Shown here one piece after another: positions 1 to 9,293 of a stretch of 50,012 nucleotides of DNA (position 1 is its first letter; each line of letters begins with the position of its first letter). Below the pieces are notes generated by a model. It saw only the letters and a list, made by a program, of their open reading frames with translations. It had not been told where the DNA came from and made no database searches. Source of the stretch: Candidatus Bipolaricaulota bacterium (GTDB lineage: Bacteria; Bipolaricaulota; Bipolaricaulia; M55B111); the NCBI GenBank assembly GCA_018335015.1, contig JAGXKX010000005.1:1-50012 (forward strand), read 5' to 3'. The translations under genes were made by a program, and so were the position numbers.

Positions 1-411
1 GCCAGAGTAAAGGTAGATGGAGAAGTAGAAGGTTCAATCGACTATGGGATGGTAATATTTTTGGGAGTTAAACAAGACGACGGCCGGACTCAGTTAGAGG
101 AATTACTCCAGAAAGTAGTCGACCTCAGGATATTTCCAGACGAGGAAGGAAAGATGAACCTCTCGATTAAGGATATAAGAGGAGAAATTCTTGTGGTTTC
201 TCAGTTCACGCTCTACGCCGACGTTAGTTCGGGCCGCAGGCCCGGTTTCTCCCGGGCGGGAGACTACGAAGAGGCAAAATTACTCTACGAAAACTTTGTT
301 GAAGGACTTAAAGAAACGCTAGAAACCAAGGTTGAGTCCGGGAAATTTGGAAGTCACATGAAAGTCGAGTTGACCAACGACGGGCCAATCACGTTCCTGG
401 TTGAAAGTTGA
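1..411 (+). CDS. dtd: D-aminoacyl-tRNA deacylase, 5' end cut by window
   Basis: The frame is open from base 1, so the gene enters from the left and lacks roughly its first ten codons. The enzyme hydrolyses D-amino acids mischarged on tRNA (a cytosolic proofreading role). The visible part carries the family's SQFTLYAD motif and the C-terminal NDGPITFLVES segment with the cis Gly-Pro pair that forms the chirality-selecting pocket, plus a GRRPGFS loop. Length and order of motifs fit DTD closely. It is followed 63 bases later by rpmF on the same strand. The product is secure; the true start is outside the window. Confidence 0.95.
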   Translation, partial: ARVKVDGEVEGSIDYGMVIFLGVKQDDGRTQLEELLQKVVDLRIFPDEEGKMNLSIKDIRGEILVVSQFTLYADVSSGRRPGFSRAGDYEEAKLLYENFVEGLKETLETKVESGKFGSHMKVELTNDGPITFLVES

Positions 412-474
412 AAAGCCACCAGCCCTACATTAAAATCAGGGGAGATTTGAGAATACAGAACACGAGGAGGAAAT

Positions 475-666
475 ATGGCAGTACCAAAGTTCAGGACATC
501 GAGATCGAAGAAAAGGTCCAGACACGCGGGAAACAAGCCAGTAGTTGATCCTACTGCCACGGAATGCCCCCATTGTCACGAGTTAAAGCTCCCTCACCGC
601 GTCTGTGCCAGCTGTGGCTATTACAAAGGGGAGCAAATTTTAAAGGTAGAGGAAGAAGAGGAATAG
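475..666 (+). CDS. rpmF: Ribosomal protein L32
   Basis: A 63-residue protein with the N-terminal AVPKFRTSRSKKRSR segment typical of L32 and a four-cysteine zinc ribbon (CPHC and CASC, residues about 25-47). It is a structural component of the 50S subunit. The tail ends in a run of glutamates (KVEEEEE), an acidic flourish consistent with the generally acidic proteome. A strong Shine-Dalgarno, GAGGAGG, lies just before the ATG. The gene is monocistronic in appearance; no fatty-acid gene follows it, although rpmF-plsX-fab is a common arrangement elsewhere. Confidence 0.96.
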   Translation: MAVPKFRTSRSKKRSRHAGNKPVVDPTATECPHCHELKLPHRVCASCGYYKGEQILKVEEEEE

Positions 667-842
667 ATATAGATACCAAGTTACCCTCCTCCGGTTCGGA
701 AATTAATTTTTGGAACCACTAACTTAGGATTCACAGGTTTTACGGAGGTACTCGAAAGCTTCGGGATTTTTGTGTTTCGAAGTAAGTCAATCCAATAGGA
801 CCAGATCACTTCTTTCCATTTTTCTAAGGGGTTGAAGTTCCC

Positions 843-1304
843 ATGGGAAAGACAGTTGCGAGAAACAAGCGTGCATACAGGAATTTCGACTTTGAGGAGT
901 TCTACGAGGCGGGCATCGTCCTCAAGGGCACCGAAGTAAAAAGTCTCAGGGCCGGTAGGTGTAGCCTGAAGGACGGATACGCAAAAATTACCGACGGAGA
1001 AGCCTTTCTCCACAGTGTCCACATAGCCCGATACGAAGAGGGAAACAGAGAAAACCACGAACCAAGGCGGAAGAGAAAACTTCTGTTGAGAAAGCCCGAG
1101 ATCAAGAGGTTGATAGGCAAGACACAGCAGAAAGGGTACTCTCTTATTCCCGTGGAAATCTACTTCAAGAGTGGTTATGCAAAGGTAAAACTAGGACTGG
1201 GAGAAGGCAGAAAGGAGTACGACAAGCGCCAGAAGATAAAAGAAAAGGATCAACAGAGGCGGATCGAAAAGGAGCTCAAGGAAAGGAGCAGAAACCAGTA
1301 TTAA
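843..1304 (+). CDS. smpB: SsrA-binding protein SmpB
   Basis: 153 residues. SmpB binds tmRNA and delivers it to stalled ribosomes for trans-translation. The sequence has the family hallmark GTEVKSLRAG (residues about 29-38), the preceding YEAGIVLKG, and a basic C-terminal tail (KEKDQQRRIEKELKER) that would enter the empty mRNA channel. The ATG is preceded by a weak AAGGGG about 11 bases upstream. No tmRNA gene was found nearby. It is separated by 18 bases from the macrodomain gene, so the two may be cotranscribed. The 176 bases before it hold no other gene that I can support. Confidence 0.96.
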   Translation: MGKTVARNKRAYRNFDFEEFYEAGIVLKGTEVKSLRAGRCSLKDGYAKITDGEAFLHSVHIARYEEGNRENHEPRRKRKLLLRKPEIKRLIGKTQQKGYSLIPVEIYFKSGYAKVKLGLGEGRKEYDKRQKIKEKDQQRRIEKELKERSRNQY

Positions 1305-1322
1305 TCATCGATCGGGATAAAT

Positions 1323-1880
1323 ATGACTGAAACCGACGGCGGGCGAGTTATAAGATCGGTAGAAAGTTCAAAGTTTGAATTGGTTAGAGGGGACATAACA
1401 AAACAGGAAACGGAAGCAGTGGTAAACGCGGCCAACAAAAAACTAGCTCCCGGGGGCGGAGTAGCTGGAGCCATACACCGCGCCGCGGGAGATAAACTCT
1501 GGGAGGAATGTAAGGGTCTCGGTGGATGCGAAACCGGGGAGGCCAAGATAACGAAGGGGTACGAGCTACCCGCAAACTACGTTATCCATACAGTGGGACC
1601 CGTCTACAGTAACTCTCCCGAGGATCCCAAACTACTGGAGTCTTCCTACCGAAATAGCCTGGAACTAGCCCGGGAAAACGGGCTCGAAAGCGTATCTTTC
1701 CCCTCTCTAAGTACAGGAGCATTTGGTTATCCCGAACGAGAAGCCGGAAAAATAGCAATTAACACGATAATCGACTTTTTATCCAATCATTCTCAACCAG
1801 AACTCGTCCGGCTGGTGCTTTACGGAAAGTCTTCCTTCGACCTGCATAAAGAATTATTGTCCGATATTTACTGCGATTAA
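1323..1880 (+). CDS. Macrodomain protein (ADP-ribosyl/O-acetyl-ADP-ribose hydrolase type)
   Basis: 185 residues forming a single macrodomain of the MacroD/YmdB class, which removes the acetyl group from O-acetyl-ADP-ribose or ADP-ribose from proteins. Visible family motifs are VVNAANKKLAPGGGVAGAIH (residues about 37-56), in which the NAAN asparagine and the glycine-rich loop bind the distal ribose, and SLSTGAFGYP (about 132-141), the diphosphate-binding loop. About 18 N-terminal residues precede the domain. The upstream RBS is weak (GGGATAA). It sits 18 bases after smpB and may be translated from the same mRNA. The exact substrate cannot be read from sequence. Confidence 0.9.
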   Translation: MTETDGGRVIRSVESSKFELVRGDITKQETEAVVNAANKKLAPGGGVAGAIHRAAGDKLWEECKGLGGCETGEAKITKGYELPANYVIHTVGPVYSNSPEDPKLLESSYRNSLELARENGLESVSFPSLSTGAFGYPEREAGKIAINTIIDFLSNHSQPELVRLVLYGKSSFDLHKELLSDIYCD

Positions 1881-1999
1881 CTCTTACCCCAAGTAATCCG
1901 GGAACTGCAGTTTGGCCGAACGGCTTAATTAACGTAAAGTTAATTTTGTTTATTTCAAATTAGTCCAGGTCAACAAAAATTTCCGTTCACCCAAGTTAA

Positions 2000-3637
2000 A
2001 TGGAAGCTGATATAATGAGCGATAACTTCGACAGGTCCGAAAAGAAGTACATCTTTGTCACTGGAGGGGTACTTTCCGGTCTCGGGAAGGGTATAATAGC
2101 TGCTTCGCTCGGACTTCTCTTGAAGTCCCGGGGATACAGGCCTACACTGCAGAAGGTCGACCCGTACCTCAACGTCGACGCCGGAACGATGAATCCTTAT
2201 CAACACGGCGAGGTCTTCGTAACCGACGACGGAGCCGAAACCGATCTCGACCTGGGCCATTACGAACGGTTCATAAACGAAGACCTGTCCGGAGTAAATA
2301 ACGTCACTACCGGAAAGGTCTATTCTTCGGTTATGGAAAAGGAACGTAAGGGGGAATATCTGGGCAAGACGGTTCAGATAATTCCTCACATCACGGACGA
2401 AATTAAAAGAGATATAAACGAACCCCTCCGGGACTCCGACTCGGACCTGATTATCACGGAGATCGGTGGTACGGTCGGAGACATAGAGAGTTTGCCCTTC
2501 CTCGAAGCGTTGAGACAGATGAAGGACGAAATTCCTCCGGAGAACGTTTCATTCATTCATTTAACCCTGGTGCCATATCTAAAAACATCCAAGGAACTAA
2601 AGACGAAACCGACCCAGCACAGCGTAAAAGAATTAAGGGGGATAGGAATAACTCCCGACATTATAGTGGCCAGGTGCGACCGGCCCCTGCCTCAATCGGT
2701 CCGGGAAAAAATTGGACTTTTCTGTGACGTTCCAAAGCAAAACGTTATAGAGGGCCGCAACCTCGACATTATCTACGAAGTTCCGCTGGCAATGGCGGAC
2801 GAAGAGCTCGACGAAAGGGTCCTGGAAAAATTGAGCTTGCCCAAACGGGACCAGAACCTATCAAGCTGGTCTTCCAGGGTTGAACGGATTAAAAACCCCG
2901 ATAAAAAGGTGACGATAGGAATGTTCGGAAAGTATACCGAACTGGAAGACGCCTACATTAGTATAACTGAAGCCTTCCAGCACGGGGCAGCGGAAACAGG
3001 TATAAAACCTGAATTTTCCTGGTTCTCCTCCGAAGATCTGGAACGGGACGAACTCGGCGACCACATGGAGGAAGTAGACGGAGTAGTTATTCCTCCCGGT
3101 TTCGGTGAACGTGGCGTGGAAGGTAAAATAGCCACGGCCAAGATTGCCCGAGAGAACGACGTACCTCTATTTGGAATATGTCTCGGCATGCAGGTAGCAA
3201 CTATCGAGTTTGCCCGAAACGTCATAGGAATGGAGGAGGCCAACAGTACCGAATTCGCACCCGAAGCATCCGATCTCGTAATAGACCTGATGCCGGAACA
3301 GATCGATATCGAAAAGAAGGGCGGAACAATGCGGCTCGGTAGCTACGAAACTACTATAAAAAATGGAACGAGGTCAGAAGAGATATACGGAAGAAATACG
3401 ATAGAAGAACGGCACAGACATAGGTACGAATTCAACAACGATTACAGGGAAACCTTCGAAGAAGCGGGCATGGAACTGGCTGCAACCTCGCTGGACGGCC
3501 AGCTTGTCGAGGTAATAGAGCTTAGAGACCACCCGTGGTACATCGGCGTGCAGTTCCATCCCGAATTTAAATCTCGCCTCGAGGATCCCCACCCGCTCTT
3601 TTCCAGCTTTCTCAGAGCCTGTGACCGAGAGGCCTAA
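2000..3637 (+). CDS. pyrG: CTP synthase
   Basis: 545 residues, the family's normal length. It makes CTP from UTP with glutamine and ATP. The N-terminal synthetase domain shows TGGVLSGLGKG (P-loop-like, residues about 20-30), KVDPYLNVDAGTMNPYQHGE and EIGGTVGDIES; the C-terminal class I glutaminase domain has GICLGMQ with the nucleophile Cys and the HPEF catalytic His-Glu. The annotated ATG has no clear SD; a second in-frame ATG at 2015 has GGAAG eight bases upstream and could be the actual start. Its TAA directly abuts the stop of convergent lgt, with no spacer. Confidence 0.97.
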   Translation: MEADIMSDNFDRSEKKYIFVTGGVLSGLGKGIIAASLGLLLKSRGYRPTLQKVDPYLNVDAGTMNPYQHGEVFVTDDGAETDLDLGHYERFINEDLSGVNNVTTGKVYSSVMEKERKGEYLGKTVQIIPHITDEIKRDINEPLRDSDSDLIITEIGGTVGDIESLPFLEALRQMKDEIPPENVSFIHLTLVPYLKTSKELKTKPTQHSVKELRGIGITPDIIVARCDRPLPQSVREKIGLFCDVPKQNVIEGRNLDIIYEVPLAMADEELDERVLEKLSLPKRDQNLSSWSSRVERIKNPDKKVTIGMFGKYTELEDAYISITEAFQHGAAETGIKPEFSWFSSEDLERDELGDHMEEVDGVVIPPGFGERGVEGKIATAKIARENDVPLFGICLGMQVATIEFARNVIGMEEANSTEFAPEASDLVIDLMPEQIDIEKKGGTMRLGSYETTIKNGTRSEEIYGRNTIEERHRHRYEFNNDYRETFEEAGMELAATSLDGQLVEVIELRDHPWYIGVQFHPEFKSRLEDPHPLFSSFLRACDREA

Positions 3638-4426
3638 TTAACTTCTGGGGAGGTAAAGCTTCCTGTCGATCAGGTAGTATCCGGACCAGGCAACTATTAA
3701 AATACTGACCAGGTGAGCTGCTCTGATTGGTCCGATCCAGAGGCTTCCCGCACGAAAGAAACTTACTATTGATCTGCCGATCGAATAAGTTATCAAATAA
3801 GTAACCCCGATAAATCCGGGCCTGTATTTACCTTTCCCCAGCTTCCATAAAAAGGCAAATATCAACAAATCCAGGATCATTTCGTAGATCATCGTTGGAT
3901 GGAGGCTCTGATTTGGAAATCTCCCGCCCGCCGCCGTTTTCTCCGGGAAGACTACCCCCCATGGAAGTTCGGTGGGGTAGCCGAATGCGTCTCCATTCAA
4001 GAAGTTACCGACGCGGCCTATAGCCTGGCCCAGAATAAGCGCGGGAGACAGTGCGTCAGCGAATTCTCCCAACTCCACGCTTTTCCACTTCACGAAGATC
4101 AGCAAACCCGCCAATCCGCCGACCAGCCCTCCGTGAATTGCCAATCCGGAGAGTCCAAAACCGTTCCCCCCTCCCAAGCCAAAAAACGCTCCAGGGGCTC
4201 TTAGAAAATAATCGAGATGGAACAAAGCGTAGTAAATCCGCGCGCCAATTAACCCCAGAGGAAATGAAAGGAGTATGAAATCGATCAAATCGTTTAAATC
4301 CAGGCCCAAACCTTTCCTCTTGGCTTCTTGATTAAGTACACCCAAACCTACCAGTAGAGCAACGGCGTAGGCAACTCCATACCACCTAACGGTCAAGGGA
4401 CCCAGAGTAAAAGCAATGGGCTTCAT
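3638..4426 (-). CDS. lgt: Prolipoprotein diacylglyceryl transferase
   Basis: 262 residues from the chosen start. Lgt transfers diacylglycerol from phosphatidylglycerol to the lipobox cysteine of prelipoproteins in the cytoplasmic membrane. Several transmembrane segments are visible, together with LAIHGGLVGG and the signature GRVGNFLNGDAFG (conserved Arg, Asn, Gly). A longer reading frame exists upstream, but ATG 4426 has a GGAGGG site six bases before it and begins with the typical MKPIAFTLGPLTVRWYG start. It lies two bases after the stop of the DUF445 gene, whose last codons supply the SD, so the two are translationally coupled. Confidence 0.96.
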   Translation of the reverse strand: MKPIAFTLGPLTVRWYGVAYAVALLVGLGVLNQEAKRKGLGLDLNDLIDFILLSFPLGLIGARIYYALFHLDYFLRAPGAFFGLGGGNGFGLSGLAIHGGLVGGLAGLLIFVKWKSVELGEFADALSPALILGQAIGRVGNFLNGDAFGYPTELPWGVVFPEKTAAGGRFPNQSLHPTMIYEMILDLLIFAFLWKLGKGKYRPGFIGVTYLITYSIGRSIVSFFRAGSLWIGPIRAAHLVSILIVAWSGYYLIDRKLYLPRS

Positions 4427-4428
4427 CT

Positions 4429-6033
4429 TTACCCTCCGAGGGTTATTATGAGAATCTGTAAAAGGCCGATCAGGAAACCTATTAGAGCACCGAACCATGT
4501 AATTGCCCTGAACTGATTCCCCGTAACATCCAGAATCAACTTTTCTACTCTTAGAGTCGAAAACTCCTCAACTTCACCCCTGACAAGCTCCTTTACGTCC
4601 AGCGCGCTCAGAATATTTGAACCTTCCCGGGCCACTACTTCCGTCAACTCGCCCACTACGGGTCCGGCAAAAGGAGTAAGTAGTTCCGGGTCAACCCACC
4701 TAGAAAGCCTTCCCAGTTTCTTTCTCTGTAAGTCGTGAAACTTTCCCTCTACTACTGAGACGAGCTTATCCTGAACTCTTTCCGACTTTAACGAATCGAC
4801 CACGTACCCGCTGATCGCCCTCACCAGCGCTTCCTTTTCGTCTTCCCTGTCCAGCTCTACCAGCTCACCCACTTTCCTGTGCTCGGAGTTTTTCAGCACG
4901 ATCATCAGCCCTTCGAGCACGAGCGACTGAACGCGCTCGTTTTTTATCAGGGTCACGGAAAAATCCGTCAGTATTTCAGCAAGTTTTATCCCCACTTTAT
5001 CGGTCCAGCCGAGGTCAGAAAGATCTTTTTGAAGAGCCTTTTCCAGGGAGTCGACGGCGGAGTTTGTCAACTCCTTCCTCATCTCCTCCTGTGACAGCAA
5101 ATTTTTCAGCCTCGGGACTCCGTCCTCGATTATATCCTTGACCTTTGCCCGCAGCTTATCCCTGGGGAGAACGAGGGTTTCAAGGAACCCAAGTTTGATC
5201 TGGTCCCAGACCGAGTCCTCCTCGAACTCACCGTGAATTTTTTCGTCAAGCAGGTCAACAACGAGTCCCTCTATTCTCGTTCGCAGCTTCGGGCGGTCAA
5301 GAAGCTCCGCACCCTTCTCGAGTAGTGACGGGAGGTAGGCTTCTACCTGCCGGACGATTAATTCAGTAAGCTCTTCTCCCAGGTATTCGGCGACGCAGCT
5401 CCCGTCATCCTTCAGCTCGGCGATCTTGGCCTCCCAGAACTCCCGGATATTATCCTCCAGATCATCGTTTTCGGCCAGACCTGAAAGTATCTTTTCAAAC
5501 TTTAGCGCAAGTTCTTCGTAGGATAGTCGATCTACTAATTCTCCAAGTTTCTTTTCCGAAAGGTCCTTGACCCCGGCCTCGATAACTTCTTTCAAGAGGT
5601 TTTCCAGCTGTTCCCCGGACACCAGGTTTTCCATCCCGGCCTGGATTTCTCTAACGAGCCCTTCTATCAGTGTATCCAGGTCCGACTCCGTATCCTCCGG
5701 AACCATTTCCCTTATAGAACCTCGCTCTTTCTTCAGGGTCCGGGTTATCCAGCTTTCTAGCGTTTTCTTAAATTCAGCCCTAACTTCGGGAGAATCAATC
5801 CTGGCCTCGAGTGCCGCGGGTGTCAGCAGGTGTTCCCCTACAGCCCGGCCAATATTCTCAGCTATATCCGATTTTCTCCTGGGAATAAGGCCGGGGGTAA
5901 AGGGTATCCGGAAGCCAAAAAATTTCTTCTCTTCCAGAGGCCTGAACAACATCCTGATGGCTATCCAGTTTGTCGAATAGCCTATAATGCTTGCGACCAC
6001 GGGAAGACCTAGAAGATAAAGTTCAAACTCCAT
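4429..6033 (-). CDS. DUF445 family membrane protein
   Basis: 534 residues. One hydrophobic segment at the N-terminus (about 4-28) and one at the C-terminus (about 508-532) flank a long, charged, helix-rich region with many Glu/Lys heptad-like stretches. The N-terminal pattern GYSTNWIAIRMLFRP and FTPGLIPRRKSDIAENIG is characteristic of the DUF445/YheB family, whose biochemical function is not established. It is the first gene of a two-gene unit with lgt. A good SD (AGGAG) precedes the ATG. The membrane hairpin-like topology and linkage to lgt suggest an envelope role, but this is inference. Confidence 0.85.
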   Translation of the reverse strand: MEFELYLLGLPVVASIIGYSTNWIAIRMLFRPLEEKKFFGFRIPFTPGLIPRRKSDIAENIGRAVGEHLLTPAALEARIDSPEVRAEFKKTLESWITRTLKKERGSIREMVPEDTESDLDTLIEGLVREIQAGMENLVSGEQLENLLKEVIEAGVKDLSEKKLGELVDRLSYEELALKFEKILSGLAENDDLEDNIREFWEAKIAELKDDGSCVAEYLGEELTELIVRQVEAYLPSLLEKGAELLDRPKLRTRIEGLVVDLLDEKIHGEFEEDSVWDQIKLGFLETLVLPRDKLRAKVKDIIEDGVPRLKNLLSQEEMRKELTNSAVDSLEKALQKDLSDLGWTDKVGIKLAEILTDFSVTLIKNERVQSLVLEGLMIVLKNSEHRKVGELVELDREDEKEALVRAISGYVVDSLKSERVQDKLVSVVEGKFHDLQRKKLGRLSRWVDPELLTPFAGPVVGELTEVVAREGSNILSALDVKELVRGEVEEFSTLRVEKLILDVTGNQFRAITWFGALIGFLIGLLQILIITLGG

Positions 6034-6479
6034 AATTTTCTCCTGAATTTTGAATTTAAAAACCGGGACTCACTCATTAAATATAGGCTCCGATAAGGGG
6101 AAAAGAAAGTTCGAGTGCTACCTTGAAAAAGCAGTTAGTTACCAAAATTCTCGATTGAACACAACCACGACTTTGCGTATACAAATTTTTCGGATAATTA
6201 ACCGTTTCAAATAAACCACAGGACCTTTATAATAAGTTCCGACAATATATAAATTATGCGCCAGTATTTTTATGGAATCTCGAAAACAACAAAAAGTTGC
6301 GAAACAAAAGCGAGTGGCTAAAATAAGGGGGCTATTGTATTTAATCCGACCATACAGCTCTTTTTTAGACCATTATTTTACTTTTGCGACAACAGCAATA
6401 CGTGCTGAATTAAGATTTAAGGTAAATAACAGTTATACTTGTGGGCGTATTTCCGATACTACGCTCGGGAGGGGGTAAG
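6034..6479. other. Gene-poor divergent intergenic region with long leader
   Basis: An AT-rich stretch between the divergent DUF445 and Pat-like genes. It holds a candidate plus-strand promoter (6205-6233) and, just before the Pat-like gene's SD, a small hairpin GCGTA/TACGC at 6445-6464. Another short hairpin, CAGCA/TGCTG, lies at 6393-6407. An open frame from 6272 to 6478 ends one base before the Pat ATG but has no SD and encodes a very basic peptide unlike the local proteome, so I do not call it. No known riboswitch class was recognised in the roughly 240-base leader. Confidence 0.4.
6205..6233 (+). promoter_or_regulatory. Candidate sigma-70-type promoter for acetate block
   Basis: TTTCAA at 6205-6210 and a perfect TATAAT at 6228-6233 with 17 bases between. 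The -35 is weak (three of six). If used, it would give a leader of about 240 bases before the Pat-like gene. Confidence 0.4.
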
Positions 6480-9158
6480 ATGCCAGCTGAAAAACTAGAT
6501 AAAATTTTCAATCCAGAATCTTTAGCCGTTATCGGTGCAAGTGAAAAAGAGGGCTCCGTTGGGGCTACTTTGATGCAGAACATCGTCGAAGGCTTCGAAG
6601 GGGAAATTTACCCTGTCAACATCAACAGAGAAACGGTAATGGATATCGAGGCGTTCTCCAGCGTAAAGGATGTTGACAGCGAAGTAGACCTCGCCATCAT
6701 AGCCACGCCGGCCAAGACAGTTCCCGATATAGTGGACGAATGCGGGGAATCGGGAATCGAAGCAGGGATAATAATTTCCGCGGGTTTTAGCGAAACGGGG
6801 GAGGAAGGAAAAAAACTGGAAGAAAAACTCGAGTCCGCCAGGCAAAAACACGGAATGAGGCTTCTGGGGCCAAATTGCCTGGGGACCATCAGGCCCGGCC
6901 AGGACTTGAACCTTACGTTCCTCCGTAAAGACCCGGCCGCCGGCAAAGTAGCTTTCTTATCCCAGAGTGGTGCTATGGGCTCGGCGATTCTCGACTGGTC
7001 GACTAAAGCAAAAGTCGGTTTCAGCGCCTTCGTTTCCGTGGGAAACATGTTGGACATTGACTTCGGTGATTTAATTGATTACTTCGGCCAGGACCCCAAA
7101 ACCAATAGCATCATAATGTATATGGAAACGGTAAAACACGCGGAAAAGTTCATGAGCGCGGCAAGGGGATTCGCAAGAACCAAGCCGATCCTGGTAGTAA
7201 AGGCGGGCAAGTACTCAAAGAGCGCCGAAGCCGTGGCCTCTCATACCGGATCACTGGCAGGGGAGGACCAAATATACGATGCAGCCTTCAAGCGGGTGGG
7301 TGTTACTCGCGTCTCCGACGTAGACGACCTTTTCAGCAGCTCGGAAACACTTAGCAAGCAGAGCCTGCCGGACGGAGCAAAAATTGCCGTGATAACCAAC
7401 GCCGGAGGACCTGGAATCATGACGACGGATGCCATACTCGATTCCGGCGGCGAGTTAGCGGAACTCAGCCCCGAGACGAAGCAGGAACTAACCGAACTAT
7501 TGCCTGAACACGCCAGCGTAAATAACCCCGTAGACGTACTGGGTGACGCCGGATCACCTCGTTACAAAGACGCAATTAGAACGTGTCAGGAGGACGAAAA
7601 AGTCGATGGCGTAATCGTAATATACGCCCCACAGGGAGAAGCCACGGCCAGGGACGCTGCGGAAGCGGTAACGTCAGTTTCCAAGGAAACGGAAAAGCCG
7701 ATAGTTACCTCTTTTATGGGAGCGGGAGAAGTTGCTCAGGGACGACAGTACTTACGAGAGGAGAACGTCCCCACCAGACCGACGCCGGAGCAGGCAATAA
7801 GTGCCTACATGTACATGCATCGCTACGCCCGAAACCTTGAACTCCTCTACGAAACTCCCGAGGAACTCCCGGTAAACAACCAACCTCCTCACCACCACTT
7901 AAAAGCAATGGTGAGGAAAGTACTGCGGTCCGAGAGGTCGACGCTGACCGAAGTCGAGTCGAAGAAATTTCTCAACACTTACGACATTCCCACTTCTATA
8001 ACCAAAATTGCCGAAACAGCCAACCAGGCAGCTAATAAAGCTTATGAAATCGGCTATCCGGTCGTTTTGAAGGTCTATTCTCACGACATAACCCACAAAA
8101 CTGACGTGGGTGGTGTCGAACTTAACCTGGGGAGCAAAGAAGAAGTAAAGCAGGCCTACGAAAGGATAGTCTCCCGAGCCAGAAACCATCGGCCTTCTGC
8201 CGAGATCCTTGGAGTAACCGTCCAGAAGATGTTTTCCAACGTCGATTACGAACTGATCCTTGGTTCAAAGAAGGATCCCCTGTTCGGCGCGTCGATCCTG
8301 TTTGGCCGTGGTGGAACTGGTGTAGAACTTTACAAAGACACTGCAGCCGGATTCCCTCCGTTAAACCAGGTCCTGGCTCATAGGCTCATGGAAGACACTA
8401 AGGTTTATAAATTACTCAAAGGATATAGAGGGAAAGAGGGCGCTGATATTCGGGAACTGGAAAAGCAACTAATCAGATTCTCCCAGCTAATAATTGACTT
8501 CCCCGAAATCAAAGAAATCGACATAAATCCTCTTGCGGTAATAGACGGGTCTTTCAAAGCCCTTGATGCCAGGATCATCCTCGACGATAGCTACAAAGGC
8601 GAGAGAATTGAAAAAACCCACGAACACCTTGCCATCGAACCCTACCCGAGACAGTACTCGGAAGAGTGGAGGCTGGACGACGGGAGGAACGTGACCCTGA
8701 GGCCAATAAAACCGGAGGACGAACCGTTGGAATTCGAACTGTTTGATTCCTTCTCCGACAAGACGTGGCGCCAGAGGTTCTTTGGCCCGAGGACGGAAGT
8801 TTCTCACAGGGAAATGACCAGATACACGAATATCGACTACAGGCGGGAAATGGCTATAATCGGTATCCTGGAAGAGAACGGAGACAAGAAAATGATAGGC
8901 GTAGGTCGTTTGATAATAGGCCCCGACCAGGATACCGGAGAATACGCGGTAGTCGTTGGTGACCCCTGGCAGAGGCTCGGTCTAGGCGAGAAACTGTCGG
9001 ATTCGATAATAGGTGTAGCCGAGGACAAAAACCTACAAAGTATTTACGCGACGATTCTAAAAGAAAACAAACCAATGCTCCAGCTGGCACGCAAGATGGG
9101 ATTTGAGGAAAAAGAGAGAAATTCAGATACGGTCAAAATGGTACTGCAGCTCAGATAG
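6480..9158 (+). CDS. NDP-forming acyl-CoA synthetase / GNAT acetyltransferase fusion (Pat/YfiQ-like)
   Basis: 892 residues with four parts in order: CoA-binding Rossmann domain (about 1-130, FNPESLAVIGAS), succinyl-CoA-ligase-like domains (about 145-460), ATP-grasp (about 490-700) and a GNAT domain (about 730-892, VTLRPIKPEDE at its start). This is the architecture of the protein lysine acetyltransferase Pat, which acetylates and silences acetyl-CoA synthetase. The ligase part keeps the phosphorylatable His (about residue 255, in ASHTGSLAG), so it may also be an active ADP-forming acetate-CoA ligase. ATG 6480 is preferred over an upstream GTG because GGGAGGGGG precedes it and the domain begins there. 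Its likely target, acs, is the next gene. Confidence 0.88.
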   Translation: MPAEKLDKIFNPESLAVIGASEKEGSVGATLMQNIVEGFEGEIYPVNINRETVMDIEAFSSVKDVDSEVDLAIIATPAKTVPDIVDECGESGIEAGIIISAGFSETGEEGKKLEEKLESARQKHGMRLLGPNCLGTIRPGQDLNLTFLRKDPAAGKVAFLSQSGAMGSAILDWSTKAKVGFSAFVSVGNMLDIDFGDLIDYFGQDPKTNSIIMYMETVKHAEKFMSAARGFARTKPILVVKAGKYSKSAEAVASHTGSLAGEDQIYDAAFKRVGVTRVSDVDDLFSSSETLSKQSLPDGAKIAVITNAGGPGIMTTDAILDSGGELAELSPETKQELTELLPEHASVNNPVDVLGDAGSPRYKDAIRTCQEDEKVDGVIVIYAPQGEATARDAAEAVTSVSKETEKPIVTSFMGAGEVAQGRQYLREENVPTRPTPEQAISAYMYMHRYARNLELLYETPEELPVNNQPPHHHLKAMVRKVLRSERSTLTEVESKKFLNTYDIPTSITKIAETANQAANKAYEIGYPVVLKVYSHDITHKTDVGGVELNLGSKEEVKQAYERIVSRARNHRPSAEILGVTVQKMFSNVDYELILGSKKDPLFGASILFGRGGTGVELYKDTAAGFPPLNQVLAHRLMEDTKVYKLLKGYRGKEGADIRELEKQLIRFSQLIIDFPEIKEIDINPLAVIDGSFKALDARIILDDSYKGERIEKTHEHLAIEPYPRQYSEEWRLDDGRNVTLRPIKPEDEPLEFELFDSFSDKTWRQRFFGPRTEVSHREMTRYTNIDYRREMAIIGILEENGDKKMIGVGRLIIGPDQDTGEYAVVVGDPWQRLGLGEKLSDSIIGVAEDKNLQSIYATILKENKPMLQLARKMGFEEKERNSDTVKMVLQLR

Positions 9159-9293
9159 GCGGAGGAACAAAAGGAGAAGAGTAAAATTCTGGAGTTCAAT
9201 ATAATTATAATTCAGGGTAAAAGAGGTGGAAATTAGTTAGAATTTCACCTTTAAAAATACTATTTACCAACAAATCCATAGGAGGGTAATAAA

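Noticed and set aside
6272-6478. 68-codon frame ending one base before the Pat-like ATG
   Set aside because: No SD, very basic and low-quality sequence in contrast to the acidic proteome, and no recognisable fold; the close stop-start junction may be chance.
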